Source of the DNA: Streptomyces luteolus
GTDB taxonomy: Bacteria; Actinomycetota; Actinomycetes; Streptomycetales; Streptomycetaceae
Reading direction: 5' to 3'
NCBI RefSeq assembly: GCF_029968015.1
Contig: NZ_JASCIS010000012.1
Location: forward strand, 1 to 64,000
DNA: 64,000 bases
The position numbers were made by a program, and so were the translations under genes. The notes below the pieces were generated by a model. It made no database searches. It had not been told where the DNA came from and saw only the letters and a program-made list of their open reading frames with translations. Positions 1 through 8,745 of this stretch are shown here, one piece after another. Positions within the stretch are counted from its first letter, which is position 1. Each line of letters starts with the position of its first letter.

Positions 1-1029
1 GGCCACGCCCGGCCCGGACGTCGTCGTCACCGCAAGCGACCCGCCAAACGCCGCACCGAGCGCCGCGCCGATCCCCGCGATCTCGTCCTCGGCCTGGAAC
101 GTACGCACACCGAAATTCTTGTGCTTCGACAACTCATGCAGAATGTCCGAGGCCGGAGTGATCGGATACGACCCCAGATACAACGGCAGATCCGCCTGCC
201 GCGACGCCGCCACAAGCCCGTACGACAGCGCCAGATTCCCGGAGATGTTCCGGTACGTGCCCGTCGGGAACGCCGCGGCCGCAGGCGCCACCTCGTAGGA
301 GACCGCGAAATCCTCCGTCGTCTCCCCGAAATTCCAGCCCGCACGGAACGCCGTGATGTTCGCCGCCGCGATATCCGGCTTCTTCGCGAACTTCGCCTTC
401 AGGAAATTCTCCGTGCCCTCCGTCGGCCGGTGATACATCCACGACAACAAGCCAAGCGCGAACATGTTCTTACTGCGCCCCGCGTCCTTGCGGGACAGCT
501 CGAACTCCTTCAGCGCCTCCACCGTCAACGTCGTCAACGGCACCGGATGCACCCGATACCCCTCCAGTGAACCGTCCTCAAGGGGGGAATCCGCGTACCC
601 GACCTTCTGCATCGCACGCTTCGTGAACTCGTCCGTGTTCACGATGATCTCCGCGCCCCGCGGCACATCCGCGATGTTCGCCTTCAACGCCGCCGGATTC
701 ATCGCCACCAGCACATTCGGCGCATCCCCCGGCGTGAGAATGTCATGATCCGCGAAATGCAACTGGAAACTCGACACACCCGGAAGCGTCCCGGCAGGAG
801 CACGGATCTCAGCCGGGAAATTCGGCAGCGTCGACAAGTCATTACCGAACGACGCCGTCTCCGACGTGAACCGGTCACCCGTCAGCTGCATACCGTCACC
901 CGAGTCACCCGCGAAACGGATGATCACCCGGTCCAGACGGCGCACTTCCTTGTCGCCGGACGGCTTCCGCTGTCCACCCACGACGGCCGAGTCGGCCTGC
1001 TCGGCATGGCTACTGACCTGGCTGGTCAC
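1..1029 (-). CDS. korA: 2-oxoglutarate:ferredoxin oxidoreductase alpha subunit, 3' part cut by window edge
   Basis: This is the N-terminal 343 codons of the alpha subunit of a 2-oxoacid:ferredoxin oxidoreductase, which oxidatively decarboxylates 2-oxoglutarate to succinyl-CoA and passes electrons to ferredoxin with the beta subunit (KorB, presumably outside the window). The translation shows the family's gamma-domain opening RVIIRFAGDSGDGMQL near residue 32 and the alpha-domain start LGSYPITPASDILHEL near residue 300, followed by FQAEDEIAGIGAALGAAFGG. The GTG at 1029 is chosen because GGGAGG lies about ten bases upstream and no in-frame ATG precedes the conserved part. The gene runs off the left edge. 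It is separated by 241 bases from the response regulator gene on the same strand. Confidence 0.93.
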   Translation of the reverse strand, partial: MTSQVSSHAEQADSAVVGGQRKPSGDKEVRRLDRVIIRFAGDSGDGMQLTGDRFTSETASFGNDLSTLPNFPAEIRAPAGTLPGVSSFQLHFADHDILTPGDAPNVLVAMNPAALKANIADVPRGAEIIVNTDEFTKRAMQKVGYADSPLEDGSLEGYRVHPVPLTTLTVEALKEFELSRKDAGRSKNMFALGLLSWMYHRPTEGTENFLKAKFAKKPDIAAANITAFRAGWNFGETTEDFAVSYEVAPAAAAFPTGTYRNISGNLALSYGLVAASRQADLPLYLGSYPITPASDILHELSKHKNFGVRTFQAEDEIAGIGAALGAAFGGSLAVTTTSGPGVA

Positions 1030-1251
1030 TGAACTGGACCTCCCTCGAGGCTGCGGCACGGGAGGCACCGGTCGACCGGTTCTCCCAGGGCCACCCTACG
1101 TCTGTGAGGGTGCCCTTCCCGGGGTCGCTCGCATCGTGGACGTGACTTTGAGACTTCTCCGAGCGGGTCTCCGGAGGTGCCTCCGGGGGCCTCTCCGAGG
1201 GTCTCTCCGCGATGTCCCTGGCGGCGAACCTGACGGGGGTGAACTTCATAT

Positions 1252-1266
1252 CTGACAGAGTGTCAG
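1252..1266. promoter_or_regulatory. Perfect 6-3-6 palindrome between response regulator and korA
   Basis: CTGACA-GAG-TGTCAG lies five bases beyond the stop codon of the response regulator and 223 bases upstream of korA, on the strand from which both are read. It could be an operator for korA or a short hairpin at the end of the upstream transcript. No T-run follows it. The rest of the 1030-1270 gap shows no gene. Confidence 0.3.
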
Positions 1267-1270
1267 CAAA

Positions 1271-1930
1271 CTACGAGTTGAGGTAGGTGAGCACCGCCAG
1301 AACGCGACGGTGATCCCCCTCACTCTGGGACAGTCCGAGCTTCATGAAGATATTGCTGACGTGCTTCTCGACCGCCCCGTCGCTCACCACCAACTGCCGG
1401 GCGATCGCGGAGTTGGTGCGTCCCTCCGCCATCAGGCCGAGCACCTCGCGCTCGCGCGGGGTCAGCCCCGCCAGGACGTCCTGCTTACGGCTGCGCCCGA
1501 GCAGCTGCGCCACCACCTCCGGGTCCAGCGCCGTCCCGCCCTCGGCGACCCGCACCACCGCGTCGACGAACTCCCGCACCTCGGCCACCCGGTCCTTGAG
1601 CAGGTAGCCCACGCCGCGGGTCGACCCGGCGAGCAGCTCCGTCGCGTACTGCTCCTCCACGTACTGCGAAAGGACGAGCACACCGAGACCCGAATGGCCG
1701 CGCCGCAGCGCGACCGCCGCCCGTACCCCTTCGTCGGTATGCGTCGGCGGCATCCGTACGTCCGCGACCACCACGTCCGGCAGCGCGTCCTGCGCGGCCA
1801 GCTCCTCGATGGTCTTGATCAGGGCCTCCGCGTCGCCGACTCCCGCGACGACCTCGTGCCCCCGGTCGGTGAGGAGGCGGGTCAGGCCCTCCCTGAGCAG
1901 CACCGAGTCCTCGGCGATGACCACCCGCAC
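1271..1930 (-). CDS. LuxR/NarL-family two-component response regulator
   Basis: This 219-residue protein has a receiver domain (about 1-120) with the acidic pair E7-D8, the phospho-acceptor D57 in VVVADVRMP and a conserved lysine in YLLKD. A C-terminal LuxR helix-turn-helix (about 153-197) begins LTPREREVLGLMAEGRTN. The GTG at 1930 is preferred over an upstream ATG because GGAGGA sits at the right distance before it and the receiver domain starts at once. Two histidine kinase genes of the partner type lie immediately upstream on the same strand, so this is probably their shared or partner regulator. Its target genes are unknown; korA downstream and the divergent nuo operon are candidates by position only. 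Confidence 0.92.
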   Translation of the reverse strand: MRVVIAEDSVLLREGLTRLLTDRGHEVVAGVGDAEALIKTIEELAAQDALPDVVVADVRMPPTHTDEGVRAAVALRRGHSGLGVLVLSQYVEEQYATELLAGSTRGVGYLLKDRVAEVREFVDAVVRVAEGGTALDPEVVAQLLGRSRKQDVLAGLTPREREVLGLMAEGRTNSAIARQLVVSDGAVEKHVSNIFMKLGLSQSEGDHRRVLAVLTYLNS

Positions 1931-2109
1931 ACTGTCCTCCACGATCCGTACGCCCCCACTCCGGTCCCGCCCCGACGGAACCAGCATCCCAGCATTCGGT
2001 CACAGCTGCGCCCGAGTGCCGGGATTGCTTCGAGTGTCGGCGGGCCGGGTCGACTCCGGGTGGATGCCTGGAGGAGGGGAACCGGGCCTCACCAGCCGTA
2101 CGCGAACTC

Positions 2110-3444
2110 TCAGCCGCACCAGGGCAGTTCGGCCGTCACCCGGGTCGGTCCGCCCGCCGGGGAGTCCACGTCCAGGACCCCGTCCACCGCGCCGAGCCGC
2201 CCCGCGAGCCCCGCGAGACCCGTACCCGCGGCGGGGTCGGCGCCGCCCCGGCCGTCGTCCGCGACCTGCACGAGCAGCCGGTCCTCGACCCGCCACACCT
2301 CCACCGAGGCCGAGCGCGCACCGCTGTGCCTGCTGACGTTCGCGAGGAGCTCGGAGACCGTGAAGTACGCGATGCCCTCGATGGCGGGCGCGGGCCGCTC
2401 CCGCAGGTCGACCGTCACCCGGACCGGCACCGTGCAGCGCGCGGCCAGGGCGGAGAGCGCGGCGTCGAGGCCGCGGTCGGTGAGGACGGCCGGGTGGATG
2501 CCGCGGGCCAGGTCGCGCAGCTCCTGGAGCGCCAGCTTCACCTCGCCGTGCGCCTCGTCCACGAGCCGGGCCGCCTCCCGCGGGTCCTCGCGCAGCTTGT
2601 CCTTCGCCAGGCCCAGGTCCGCGGCCAGGCCGGTGAGCCGGGCCTGCGCCCCGTCATGCAGCTCCCGCTCGATCCGGCGCAGGTCGGCGGCGGCCGTGTC
2701 CACGACCGCCCCGCGGTCCGACTCCAGCTCGACCACCCGGGCGTCGAGCCGCGAGGCGCCGAGCAGCCCGGCCACCATGACCCGGTCGACCGTCGTCAGG
2801 GCCCGGATCAGCCACGGCGTGACCAGCGTGACGAGCAGCCCGACGGCGGCCGTGACCGCGATCTCGAACGTCGAGTCCAGATAGAACGTGTGCCGCCCGT
2901 CCTCGCTGCCGTACAGCTGCAGCCCGTCCACGCCCGCGTACATCGGGAAGACCCACCGCCACAGCGGATAGGTGAGCAGCGACCAGCCGACCGACCAGAA
3001 CGTCACCGCCAGCGTGAACGCGAACACCGCCCACGGGAAGTGCAGCACCGCGTACAGCAGGCTCCGCCAGGACGTGCCGCTCTTCAGTACCGCCCCGATC
3101 CACGCCATCGCGCCGGGCTTGGCCGCCCGCACCGGTCGCGGCTCCGCCACGTCGAGGCGGAGCAGCCCGCGCGCCCGCGCCCGCTCCAGTACGCCGAAAC
3201 CGCGGCACCCCGCGAGCGCCGCGGCGAGCACCGGCACCCCGAGGAACGTGACGAGCAGTCCCGCGCCGAGCGCGACCATCGTCACCGCGTACGTGAACAT
3301 CACGATGCTCAACGGCAGGCTGACCAGGAGATACCCGAACTCGCGCCAGGTCCTCGCCTCGACCGGAGCGCGCAGCGCCGGCGGCAGCAGGGGGCGCCGC
3401 GCGAGATGTCCGGACCGGGTTCGCTCTCCGTACTCCATGGCCAT
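2110..3444 (-). CDS. Membrane sensor histidine kinase (HisKA_3 type), copy 1
   Basis: This 444-residue protein has an N-terminal membrane-sensor part with several hydrophobic segments (about residues 28-75, 120-160 and 190-225). A HisKA_3 dimerisation domain follows, with the phospho-acceptor H263 in IERELHDGAQARL, then a HATPase domain with FTVSELLANVSRHSGA and VADDGRGGAD. It would phosphorylate the neighbouring LuxR-type regulator. Start ATG 3444 is tentative: ATG 3438 is in frame, ribosome-binding sites are weak, and the frame stays open upstream through a tandem repeat. It is a paralogue of the next kinase gene, with a nearly identical DNA block in the kinase core. The signal sensed is unknown. 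Confidence 0.9.
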   Translation of the reverse strand: MAMEYGERTRSGHLARRPLLPPALRAPVEARTWREFGYLLVSLPLSIVMFTYAVTMVALGAGLLVTFLGVPVLAAALAGCRGFGVLERARARGLLRLDVAEPRPVRAAKPGAMAWIGAVLKSGTSWRSLLYAVLHFPWAVFAFTLAVTFWSVGWSLLTYPLWRWVFPMYAGVDGLQLYGSEDGRHTFYLDSTFEIAVTAAVGLLVTLVTPWLIRALTTVDRVMVAGLLGASRLDARVVELESDRGAVVDTAAADLRRIERELHDGAQARLTGLAADLGLAKDKLREDPREAARLVDEAHGEVKLALQELRDLARGIHPAVLTDRGLDAALSALAARCTVPVRVTVDLRERPAPAIEGIAYFTVSELLANVSRHSGARSASVEVWRVEDRLLVQVADDGRGGADPAAGTGLAGLAGRLGAVDGVLDVDSPAGGPTRVTAELPWCG

Positions 3445-3460
3445 GAGGTCATCCGTTTCT

Positions 3461-3560
3461 GCTCGTGGGCCGCTTCCGCTCGTGGGCCGCTTCCGCTCGT
3501 GGGCCGCTTCCGCGCGTGGGCCGCTTCCGCGCGTGGGCCGCTTCTGCGCGTGGGCTGCGG
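3461..3560. repeat. 17-bp tandem repeat, about 5.9 copies
   Basis: The unit GCTCGTGGGCCGCTTCC is repeated from 3461, with a T-to-G change at position 3 in the last copies and a degenerate sixth copy. It sits 17 bases upstream of the first kinase start, in that gene's leader. Because 17 is not a multiple of three, coding selection is unlikely to maintain it. The remaining gap to 3717 holds a second direct repeat but no gene. Confidence 0.9.
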
Positions 3561-3678
3561 GCGCGGCGCGTTCGGTGTTCCGATGGGGTACGTCCACACT
3601 CCTCCGCCGCGGGCCCGCCCACCATGAGGACCGTCGCCGTCTTCGACCGGGGGTTTTCCCCACCCCGGGAAGGCAGTT

Positions 3679-3730
3679 GGGCCGCTGGGTCAGCCGTCCG
3701 ACGGGCCGCTGGGCCGGTCAGCCGTCCGAC
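3679..3730. repeat. Direct repeat at the 3' end of the second kinase gene
   Basis: GTCAGCCGTCCGAC occurs at 3689-3702 and 3717-3730, each preceded by GGGCCGCTGG. The right copy contains the stop codon and last codons of the kinase gene; the left copy is just beyond it. This looks like a short duplication of the gene's tail. Confidence 0.8.
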
Positions 3731-4881
3731 CGGTCGCGCCAGGGGAGTTCCGCCGAGACCGTCGTCGGGCCGCCCGCCGGGGAGTCCACGACGAACAGGC
3801 CGTCCACCGCGCCGAGCCGGTCCGCGAGCCCCGACATGCCCGTACCGCCGTCGAGCGTGGCACCGCCGCGGCCGTCGTCCTCGACGCGGAGCAGCAGCCG
3901 CCGGTCCGCGCGCCACACCTCGACCGAGGCCGAGCGCGCACCGCTGTGCTTGCTGACGTTCTGCAGCAGCTCGGAGACCGTGAAGTACGCGATGCCCTCG
4001 ATGGCGGGCGCGGGCCGCTCCCGCAGGTCGACCGTCACCCGGACCGGCACCGTGCAGCGCGCGGCCAGCGAGGAGAGGGCGGCGTCGAGGCCGCGGTCGG
4101 TGAGGACGGCCGGGTGGATGCCGCGGGCCAGGTCGCGCAGCTCCTGGAGCGCCAGCTTCACCTCGCCGTGCGCCTCGTCGACCATCGCCGCCACGGTCGC
4201 GTCGGCCTGCCCCTCGTGCAGTTTCTCCTTGGCGAGGCCGAGCCCCATCGCGAGGTTGACCAGGCGGGCCTGCGCCCCGTCGTGCAGATCGCGCTCGATC
4301 CGGCGCAGGTCGGCGGCGGCCGTGTCGACGACCGCGCCGCGGTCCGACTCCAGCTCCGCGATCCGCCGCTCCAACTCGTCGGACGGGCAGAGGAGCCCGC
4401 GCACCATCGCCCGGTCCGCGTTGCTCAGCCCGCGTACGACGAACGGCAGCACCGGCCACAGCACGAGCAGCGCGACCAGGGTGAGCGTGAACGTCAGCAC
4501 GCCCCACGGCAGCCGGATGAATCCGTACAGCAGACTCCGCCAGCCCACCGGGTCCTTCAGGCGCCCCCAGGTCCGGGCGAGGAACCCGTCGTCCTTCCGG
4601 AACGGCAGCGGGCTCGGCTCGTCCACGCACGTGCCGAGCAGCCCGCGCGCCCTGGCCCGCTCCATGGCGCCGAGCCCGCGGGCCCCCGCCAGGCCGAGGC
4701 CGAGCAGCGGCAGTCCGATCACGGTGACCGCGAGCGCGCTGCCGACGGCCACGACGACCACCACGTACACGAAGGAGAGCAGCGCGAGCGGCAGATTGAG
4801 CAGGAGGTGCGCGGCCTCTCTCCACGTCCGGCCCGCGAACGCGAGCCGCGCGGGTGGCAGGGGGCGCTGTCCGGTGGTCAT
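3718..4881 (-). CDS. Membrane sensor histidine kinase (HisKA_3 type), copy 2
   Basis: This 387-residue protein has the same plan as the next kinase downstream: hydrophobic segments around residues 24-60 and 115-155, the phospho-acceptor H200 in IERDLHDGAQARL, and the ATP-binding motifs FTVSELLQNVSKHSG and VEDDGRGGAT. The N-terminal sensor part diverges from copy 1, but the stretch from EVKLALQELRDLARGIHP to YFTVSELL is almost identical in DNA. ATG 4881 is the first good start. It is the first gene of the minus-strand set kinase-kinase-regulator and is divergent from nuoA, with a 267-bp shared upstream region. The ligand is unknown. Confidence 0.9.
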   Translation of the reverse strand: MTTGQRPLPPARLAFAGRTWREAAHLLLNLPLALLSFVYVVVVVAVGSALAVTVIGLPLLGLGLAGARGLGAMERARARGLLGTCVDEPSPLPFRKDDGFLARTWGRLKDPVGWRSLLYGFIRLPWGVLTFTLTLVALLVLWPVLPFVVRGLSNADRAMVRGLLCPSDELERRIAELESDRGAVVDTAAADLRRIERDLHDGAQARLVNLAMGLGLAKEKLHEGQADATVAAMVDEAHGEVKLALQELRDLARGIHPAVLTDRGLDAALSSLAARCTVPVRVTVDLRERPAPAIEGIAYFTVSELLQNVSKHSGARSASVEVWRADRRLLLRVEDDGRGGATLDGGTGMSGLADRLGAVDGLFVVDSPAGGPTTVSAELPWRDRSDG

Positions 4882-5077
4882 GACGGACAGCCTGCCGGGC
4901 GGGCGGACCGGACGCCATGAGGTGTGCCGCCGGGACCGACGGGGGAAACCCCCACCCCCTCATGTGAAGGGGCTGCTTACCCGTTCTTTAACAGGGCCTA
5001 GACTCCGATGCGTACAGATCGTCGAACAGGGCCACCGCGCCCTTGACCGGCCGGGACTCTTCCGAACCGCCGGAACA

Positions 5078-5131
5078 ACGAGATCAACGAGATAAACGAG
5101 ATCAACGAGATCAACGAGATAAACGAGATCA
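5078..5131 (+). repeat. Perfect 27-bp direct duplication made of 9-mers, upstream of nuoA
   Basis: Two identical 27-bp units (5078-5104 and 5105-5131) each consist of three 9-mers, ACGAGATCA, ACGAGATAA and ACGAGATCA. They end 17 bases before the nuoA GTG, so they lie in its leader. In the nuoA frame they would read Asn-Glu-Ile repeats with no stop back to 5047, but no start codon is available there. The sequence is A-rich compared with its surroundings. Confidence 0.9.
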
Positions 5132-5148
5132 GGGAGCGAGGGGCCGAC

Positions 5149-5541
5149 GTGCCGGGACCGACCGTTCTCGCCGCGGACTACTTCCAGAGCTACTCCGTCG
5201 TGGGACTGCTCGGCGTCATCGGCGTGCTCTTCGTAGCCGTCGCCTTCGGCGCGGGCCGTCTCCTTCGGCCCGTGGTACCGACCCCGGAGAAACTCCTCAC
5301 CTACGAGTGCGGCGTCGACCCGGTCGGCGAGGGCTGGGCCCACACCCAGGTCCGCTACTACGTCTACGCCTTCCTGTACGTGATCTTCGCCGTCGACTCG
5401 ATCTTCCTCTTCCCCTGGGCCACCGTCTTCGCCGATCCGCAGTACGGCGCGACGACACTGGTGGAGATGTTCATCTTCCTCGGCTTCCTGGCCGTGGGCC
5501 TGCTGTACGCATACAAGAAGGGCGTCCTGGCATGGACGTGA
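5149..5541 (+). CDS. nuoA: NADH-quinone oxidoreductase subunit A (partial complex I cluster)
   Basis: This 130-residue membrane subunit has three hydrophobic segments (about residues 15-35, 75-95 and 105-125) and the family signature [19 protein letters not shown] followed by [20 protein letters not shown]. The GTG start at 5149 follows GAGGGG. NuoA sits at the joint between the membrane and peripheral arms, near the quinone cavity. It opens a tightly overlapping operon (10-base overlap with nuoB) that lacks nuoD-G, so it is probably a second copy separate from a full nuo operon elsewhere (inference from other Streptomyces). Confidence 0.95.
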   Translation: MPGPTVLAADYFQSYSVVGLLGVIGVLFVAVAFGAGRLLRPVVPTPEKLLTYECGVDPVGEGWAHTQVRYYVYAFLYVIFAVDSIFLFPWATVFADPQYGATTLVEMFIFLGFLAVGLLYAYKKGVLAWT

Positions 5542-6149
5542 ACATCGGACCGAAGCCCGGCGAGGGCGAGCGCGGGAACGAGGGCGGCTCCCGGCTCGGC
5601 CCGCTGGCCCGGCTCGCTCCCGAGCCCATGAAGGTGGTCCTCAACTGGGGCCGCCGCTACAGCCTGTGGGTCTTCAACTTCGGCCTCGCCTGCTGCGCCA
5701 TCGAGTTCATCGCCGCGTCCATGGCCCGCCACGACTTCATCCGCCTCGGCGTCATCCCGTTCGCCCCGGGCCCGCGCCAGGCCGACCTGATGGTGGTCTC
5801 GGGAACGGTCACCGACAAGATGGCCCCCGCCGTGAAGCGCCTGTACGAGCAGATGCCCGAGCCGAAGTACGTGATCTCCTTCGGCGCCTGCTCCAACTGC
5901 GGCGGGCCGTACTGGGACTCGTACTCCGTGACCAAGGGCGTCGACCAGATCATCCCCGTCGACGTCTACGTCCCCGGCTGCCCGCCCCGCCCCGAAGCGC
6001 TGCTCCAGGGCATCCTCAAGCTCCAGGAGAAGATCGCCCGGGAGTCCCTCGGCGAGCGCTACTCCGCAGCCGGCCGCCCCTCCGCCGCCGCCCTGCAGAG
6101 CGGGCTTGTCGCACCTCCTGCTCCGGGTTCTGGGGAGGGCGAGCGATGA
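5532..6149 (+). CDS. nuoB: NADH-quinone oxidoreductase subunit B, N2 iron-sulfur cluster carrier
   Basis: This 205-residue protein is the peripheral-arm subunit that binds the terminal 4Fe-4S cluster N2 and hands electrons to quinone. All expected ligands are visible: the adjacent pair C54-C55 in [10 protein letters not shown]120 in [10 protein letters not shown] and C150 in [12 protein letters not shown]. The C-terminal 30 residues are Ala/Gly/Ser-rich. ATG 5532 lies within the end of nuoA, and its stop overlaps the nuoC start as ATGA, which indicates translational coupling. The intact ligands suggest a working electron path although the usual partner NuoD is missing. Confidence 0.95.
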   Translation: MDVNIGPKPGEGERGNEGGSRLGPLARLAPEPMKVVLNWGRRYSLWVFNFGLACCAIEFIAASMARHDFIRLGVIPFAPGPRQADLMVVSGTVTDKMAPAVKRLYEQMPEPKYVISFGACSNCGGPYWDSYSVTKGVDQIIPVDVYVPGCPPRPEALLQGILKLQEKIARESLGERYSAAGRPSAAALQSGLVAPPAPGSGEGER

Positions 6150-7780
6150 CGACCGGCTGGCTTCCCGACGAGGTCACCGAACTCTTCGGCCCGGACGCGA
6201 CCGCCGAGGAGTCGTACGACCTGCTCACCGTCGACGTCCCCGCCGAGACCTGGACGACGGCCCTGCTCACGGCCCGCACCCGGCTCGGCTGCACGTATTT
6301 CGACTGGCTCAGCGCCGTCGACGAGCCGGGCACCGGCTTCCTCGTCTCCGCTCATGTGGTGGCCCTCCATCCGGTACGCCGCCTCCTCGTCCGTACGACC
6401 GTCCCGCACGCCGCACCTGTGCTCGCCTCCGCCGTCGAGGTGTACGCGGGCGCCGCCTGGCACGAGCGCGAGACCCACGAGATGTTCGGCGTCGACTTCA
6501 CGGGACACCCCGGGCTCGACCCGCTGCTGCTGCCCGACGGCTTCGAGGGCCACCCGCTGCGCAAGGACTTCGTGCTCGCGGCGCGGGTCGCGAAGGCGTG
6601 GCCGGGCGCCAAGGAGCCGGGGGAGTCCGCGGCGGGGGCTGCGCACGGCGCGCCCAAGCGGCGCCAGATGCTCCCGCCCGGCGTACCCGACCCCAACGAA
6701 TGGGGCCCGCTGAAGGGCCAGTTGCCCCCGGCGCCTGCCCGGCCGGCGCGCGGTGCGCGTGCGGCTGGTGCTGGTGCTGGTGCGGGTGCGGCTGGTGCCG
6801 GTGGCGGGGCCGGGGAGCGTCCGGCTCGGCGGACCCGCTCGGCGAGCGCGGGCTCGGCCAGCCAGACGAGCGCTCCCGGCGAGGCCCCTTCGGGCGAGGC
6901 CCCTTCGGGCGAGGTGCCTTCCGGCGAGGTGCCTTCCGGCGAGGCCGCGGCGACACGCCCTCGCCGTACGCGCAGCGCTTCGCAGGGGTCGGCGAGCCAG
7001 TCCGCGGCTGAGCAGGCCGGTCAGGGCGGTCAGGCAGGTCAGGGCACGGTCGGCCAGGCTGCGGCCGGGACCGAGTCGGATACGGCGGCGCCCTCGCCCT
7101 CACCTGCTGCTTCGTCCCCTCCGCGCCGTTCCCGTAGCGCGAGCCAGGGCTCGGCCTCGCAGCGGGAGACGCCGCCGACGCCGCCGACGGAACCGTCGGA
7201 GCGGTCGGAGTCGTCGGATGCGAGTGCCTCGGAGCGGCCCGAGAAGCCCACGCCGCCCCGCACCTCCGACGCCCCATGGCACAACCCTCGGCCCACGTTC
7301 GACGAGCCGGATGCCAAGCCCGAGGCCCCGGCCGAGCCCGAGGCTCCGGTTGAGCCCGGGGACCCGGCCGGGCCCGAGGCCCAGGCTGAGTCTCCGGCTG
7401 AGCCCGAAACCCCGGCTGAGTCCGAGTCTCCGGGCGAGCCCGAAACCCCGGCCGAGCCCGAGGCTCCGGCTGAGCCCGAGGCTCCGGCCGAGCCCGAGGC
7501 TCCGGCCGGGCCCGAGGCCCAGGCTGAGTCGTCGGCCGAGCCCGAAACCCCGGCTGAGTCCAAGTCTCCGGCCGAGCCCGAAACCCCGGCCGAGCCCGAG
7601 GCTCCGGCCAGGCCCGAGGCCCAGGCTGAGTCGTCGGCCGAACCCGAGACTCTGGCCAAGCCCGATTCCCCGGCCGAGCCCAAGACCCCGGCCGACCCCA
7701 AGACCCCGGCCAAGCCCGAACCCCCGGCCGCGCCCGAGACCCCCGACGAAGACACCCCTGCCGGAGGCGACCCCGCATGA
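6146..7780 (+). CDS. nuoC: NuoC-like subunit with a very long repetitive C-terminal tail
   Basis: Of 544 residues, only about the first 175 resemble NuoC (complex I 30-kDa subunit). This part contains [10 protein letters not shown] and the signature [19 protein letters not shown], then [10 protein letters not shown]. Family members usually end soon after. Here an Ala/Gly-rich linker follows, then three copies of a basic motif RR(T/S)RSAS(A/Q)GSASQ (near residues 229, 273 and 325), and then about 170 residues of Pro/Glu/Ala repeats such as [13 protein letters not shown]. No NuoD sequence is fused to it, unlike the NuoCD fusions of enterobacteria. The tail is probably disordered and cytoplasmic. 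It overlaps nuoB and nuoH by four bases each. Confidence 0.9.
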   Translation: MTTGWLPDEVTELFGPDATAEESYDLLTVDVPAETWTTALLTARTRLGCTYFDWLSAVDEPGTGFLVSAHVVALHPVRRLLVRTTVPHAAPVLASAVEVYAGAAWHERETHEMFGVDFTGHPGLDPLLLPDGFEGHPLRKDFVLAARVAKAWPGAKEPGESAAGAAHGAPKRRQMLPPGVPDPNEWGPLKGQLPPAPARPARGARAAGAGAGAGAAGAGGGAGERPARRTRSASAGSASQTSAPGEAPSGEAPSGEVPSGEVPSGEAAATRPRRTRSASQGSASQSAAEQAGQGGQAGQGTVGQAAAGTESDTAAPSPSPAASSPPRRSRSASQGSASQRETPPTPPTEPSERSESSDASASERPEKPTPPRTSDAPWHNPRPTFDEPDAKPEAPAEPEAPVEPGDPAGPEAQAESPAEPETPAESESPGEPETPAEPEAPAEPEAPAEPEAPAGPEAQAESSAEPETPAESKSPAEPETPAEPEAPARPEAQAESSAEPETLAKPDSPAEPKTPADPKTPAKPEPPAAPETPDEDTPAGGDPA

Positions 7781-8745
7781 ACGACGCCCTCGACGTCGCC
7801 CTGCGACTCCTCGTCGTCTTCGCCGTCTTCCTGGTCCTGCCCCTGGTCATCGGTCAGACCGAGCACAAGGTGATGGCCCACATGCAGGGCCGCCTCGGCC
7901 CGATGTACGCGGGCGGGTTCCACGGCTGGGCCCAACTCGTCGCCGACGGCGTCAAGTTCGCCCAGAAGGAAGACGTCGTACCCGCGGGCGCCGACCGCCG
8001 TATCTTCCAGCTCGCCCCGGCCGTCGCCCTCCTGCCCTACCTCCTGGTCCTCGTCGCCATCCCGATCGGCCCCGGCGAGGGAGCCGTCGGCGAGGTCGTG
8101 GACGCGGGTCTCTTCTTCGTACTCGCCGTCATGGGCGTGGGCGTACTCGGATCGCTCATGGCCGGCTGGGCCTCCGCCAACAAGTTCTCCCTCCTGGGCG
8201 GCCTGCGTACCGCCGCCCAACTCCTCGCCTACGAACTGCCGATGCTGCTCACCGCCGCCTCGGTGGCGATGGCCGCGGGGACCGTCTCCCTGCCGGGCAT
8301 CGTCGAGGCCTTCGAGTGGTGGTGGCTGCCCTGGCAGATCGTCGGCGCCCTGGTCTTCTTCGTGGCCGGCCTCGCCGAACTGCAACGCCCGCCGTTCGAC
8401 ATGCCGGTGGCCGACTCGGAGATCATCTTCGGCGCGTACACCGAGTACACCGGCCTCCGCTTCGCCCTCTTCCTCCTCGCCGAGTACGCAGGGATCGTCG
8501 TCCTGTGCGGCCTGACCACCGTCCTCTTCCTGGGCGGCTGGCACGGGCCGTGGGGTGCCGACGGGCTCGGCTGGGTGTGGACCCTGCTCAAGACGGCGAT
8601 CCTCGCCTTCCTCGTCATCTGGCTGCGCGTCTCGTACCCCCGTCTCCGCGAGGACCAGTTGCAGAAGCTCGCCTGGACCACGCTCGTCCCGCTCGCCCTC
8701 GCGCAGATCGCGCTCACCGGAATCGTGAAGGTGGCGATCCAGTAA
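7777..8745 (+). CDS. nuoH: NADH-quinone oxidoreductase subunit H (quinone-site membrane subunit)
   Basis: This 322-residue protein has about eight membrane segments. Conserved signatures are [19 protein letters not shown] with [19 protein letters not shown], and the later [18 protein letters not shown]. NuoH forms the membrane side of the quinone chamber with NuoB and NuoD. The cytoplasmic loop that normally reads PFDLPEAE-x-E is here [10 protein letters not shown], so one invariant Glu is Val and the other is Asp. The start overlaps the nuoC stop (ATGA). With nuoD absent, the altered loop suggests a different quinone or partner surface (inference). Confidence 0.93.
   Translation: MNDALDVALRLLVVFAVFLVLPLVIGQTEHKVMAHMQGRLGPMYAGGFHGWAQLVADGVKFAQKEDVVPAGADRRIFQLAPAVALLPYLLVLVAIPIGPGEGAVGEVVDAGLFFVLAVMGVGVLGSLMAGWASANKFSLLGGLRTAAQLLAYELPMLLTAASVAMAAGTVSLPGIVEAFEWWWLPWQIVGALVFFVAGLAELQRPPFDMPVADSEIIFGAYTEYTGLRFALFLLAEYAGIVVLCGLTTVLFLGGWHGPWGADGLGWVWTLLKTAILAFLVIWLRVSYPRLREDQLQKLAWTTLVPLALAQIALTGIVKVAIQ

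Noticed and set aside
3449..4963. Long frame over the second kinase gene in another minus frame
   Set aside because: Arg/Ala/Gly-rich shadow that runs through the 17-bp repeat; the correct frame shows all kinase motifs.
4977..5004. Promoter TTACCC/TAGACT upstream of nuoA
   Set aside because: The -35 match is poor and several equally weak alternatives exist in the 267-bp divergent gap.
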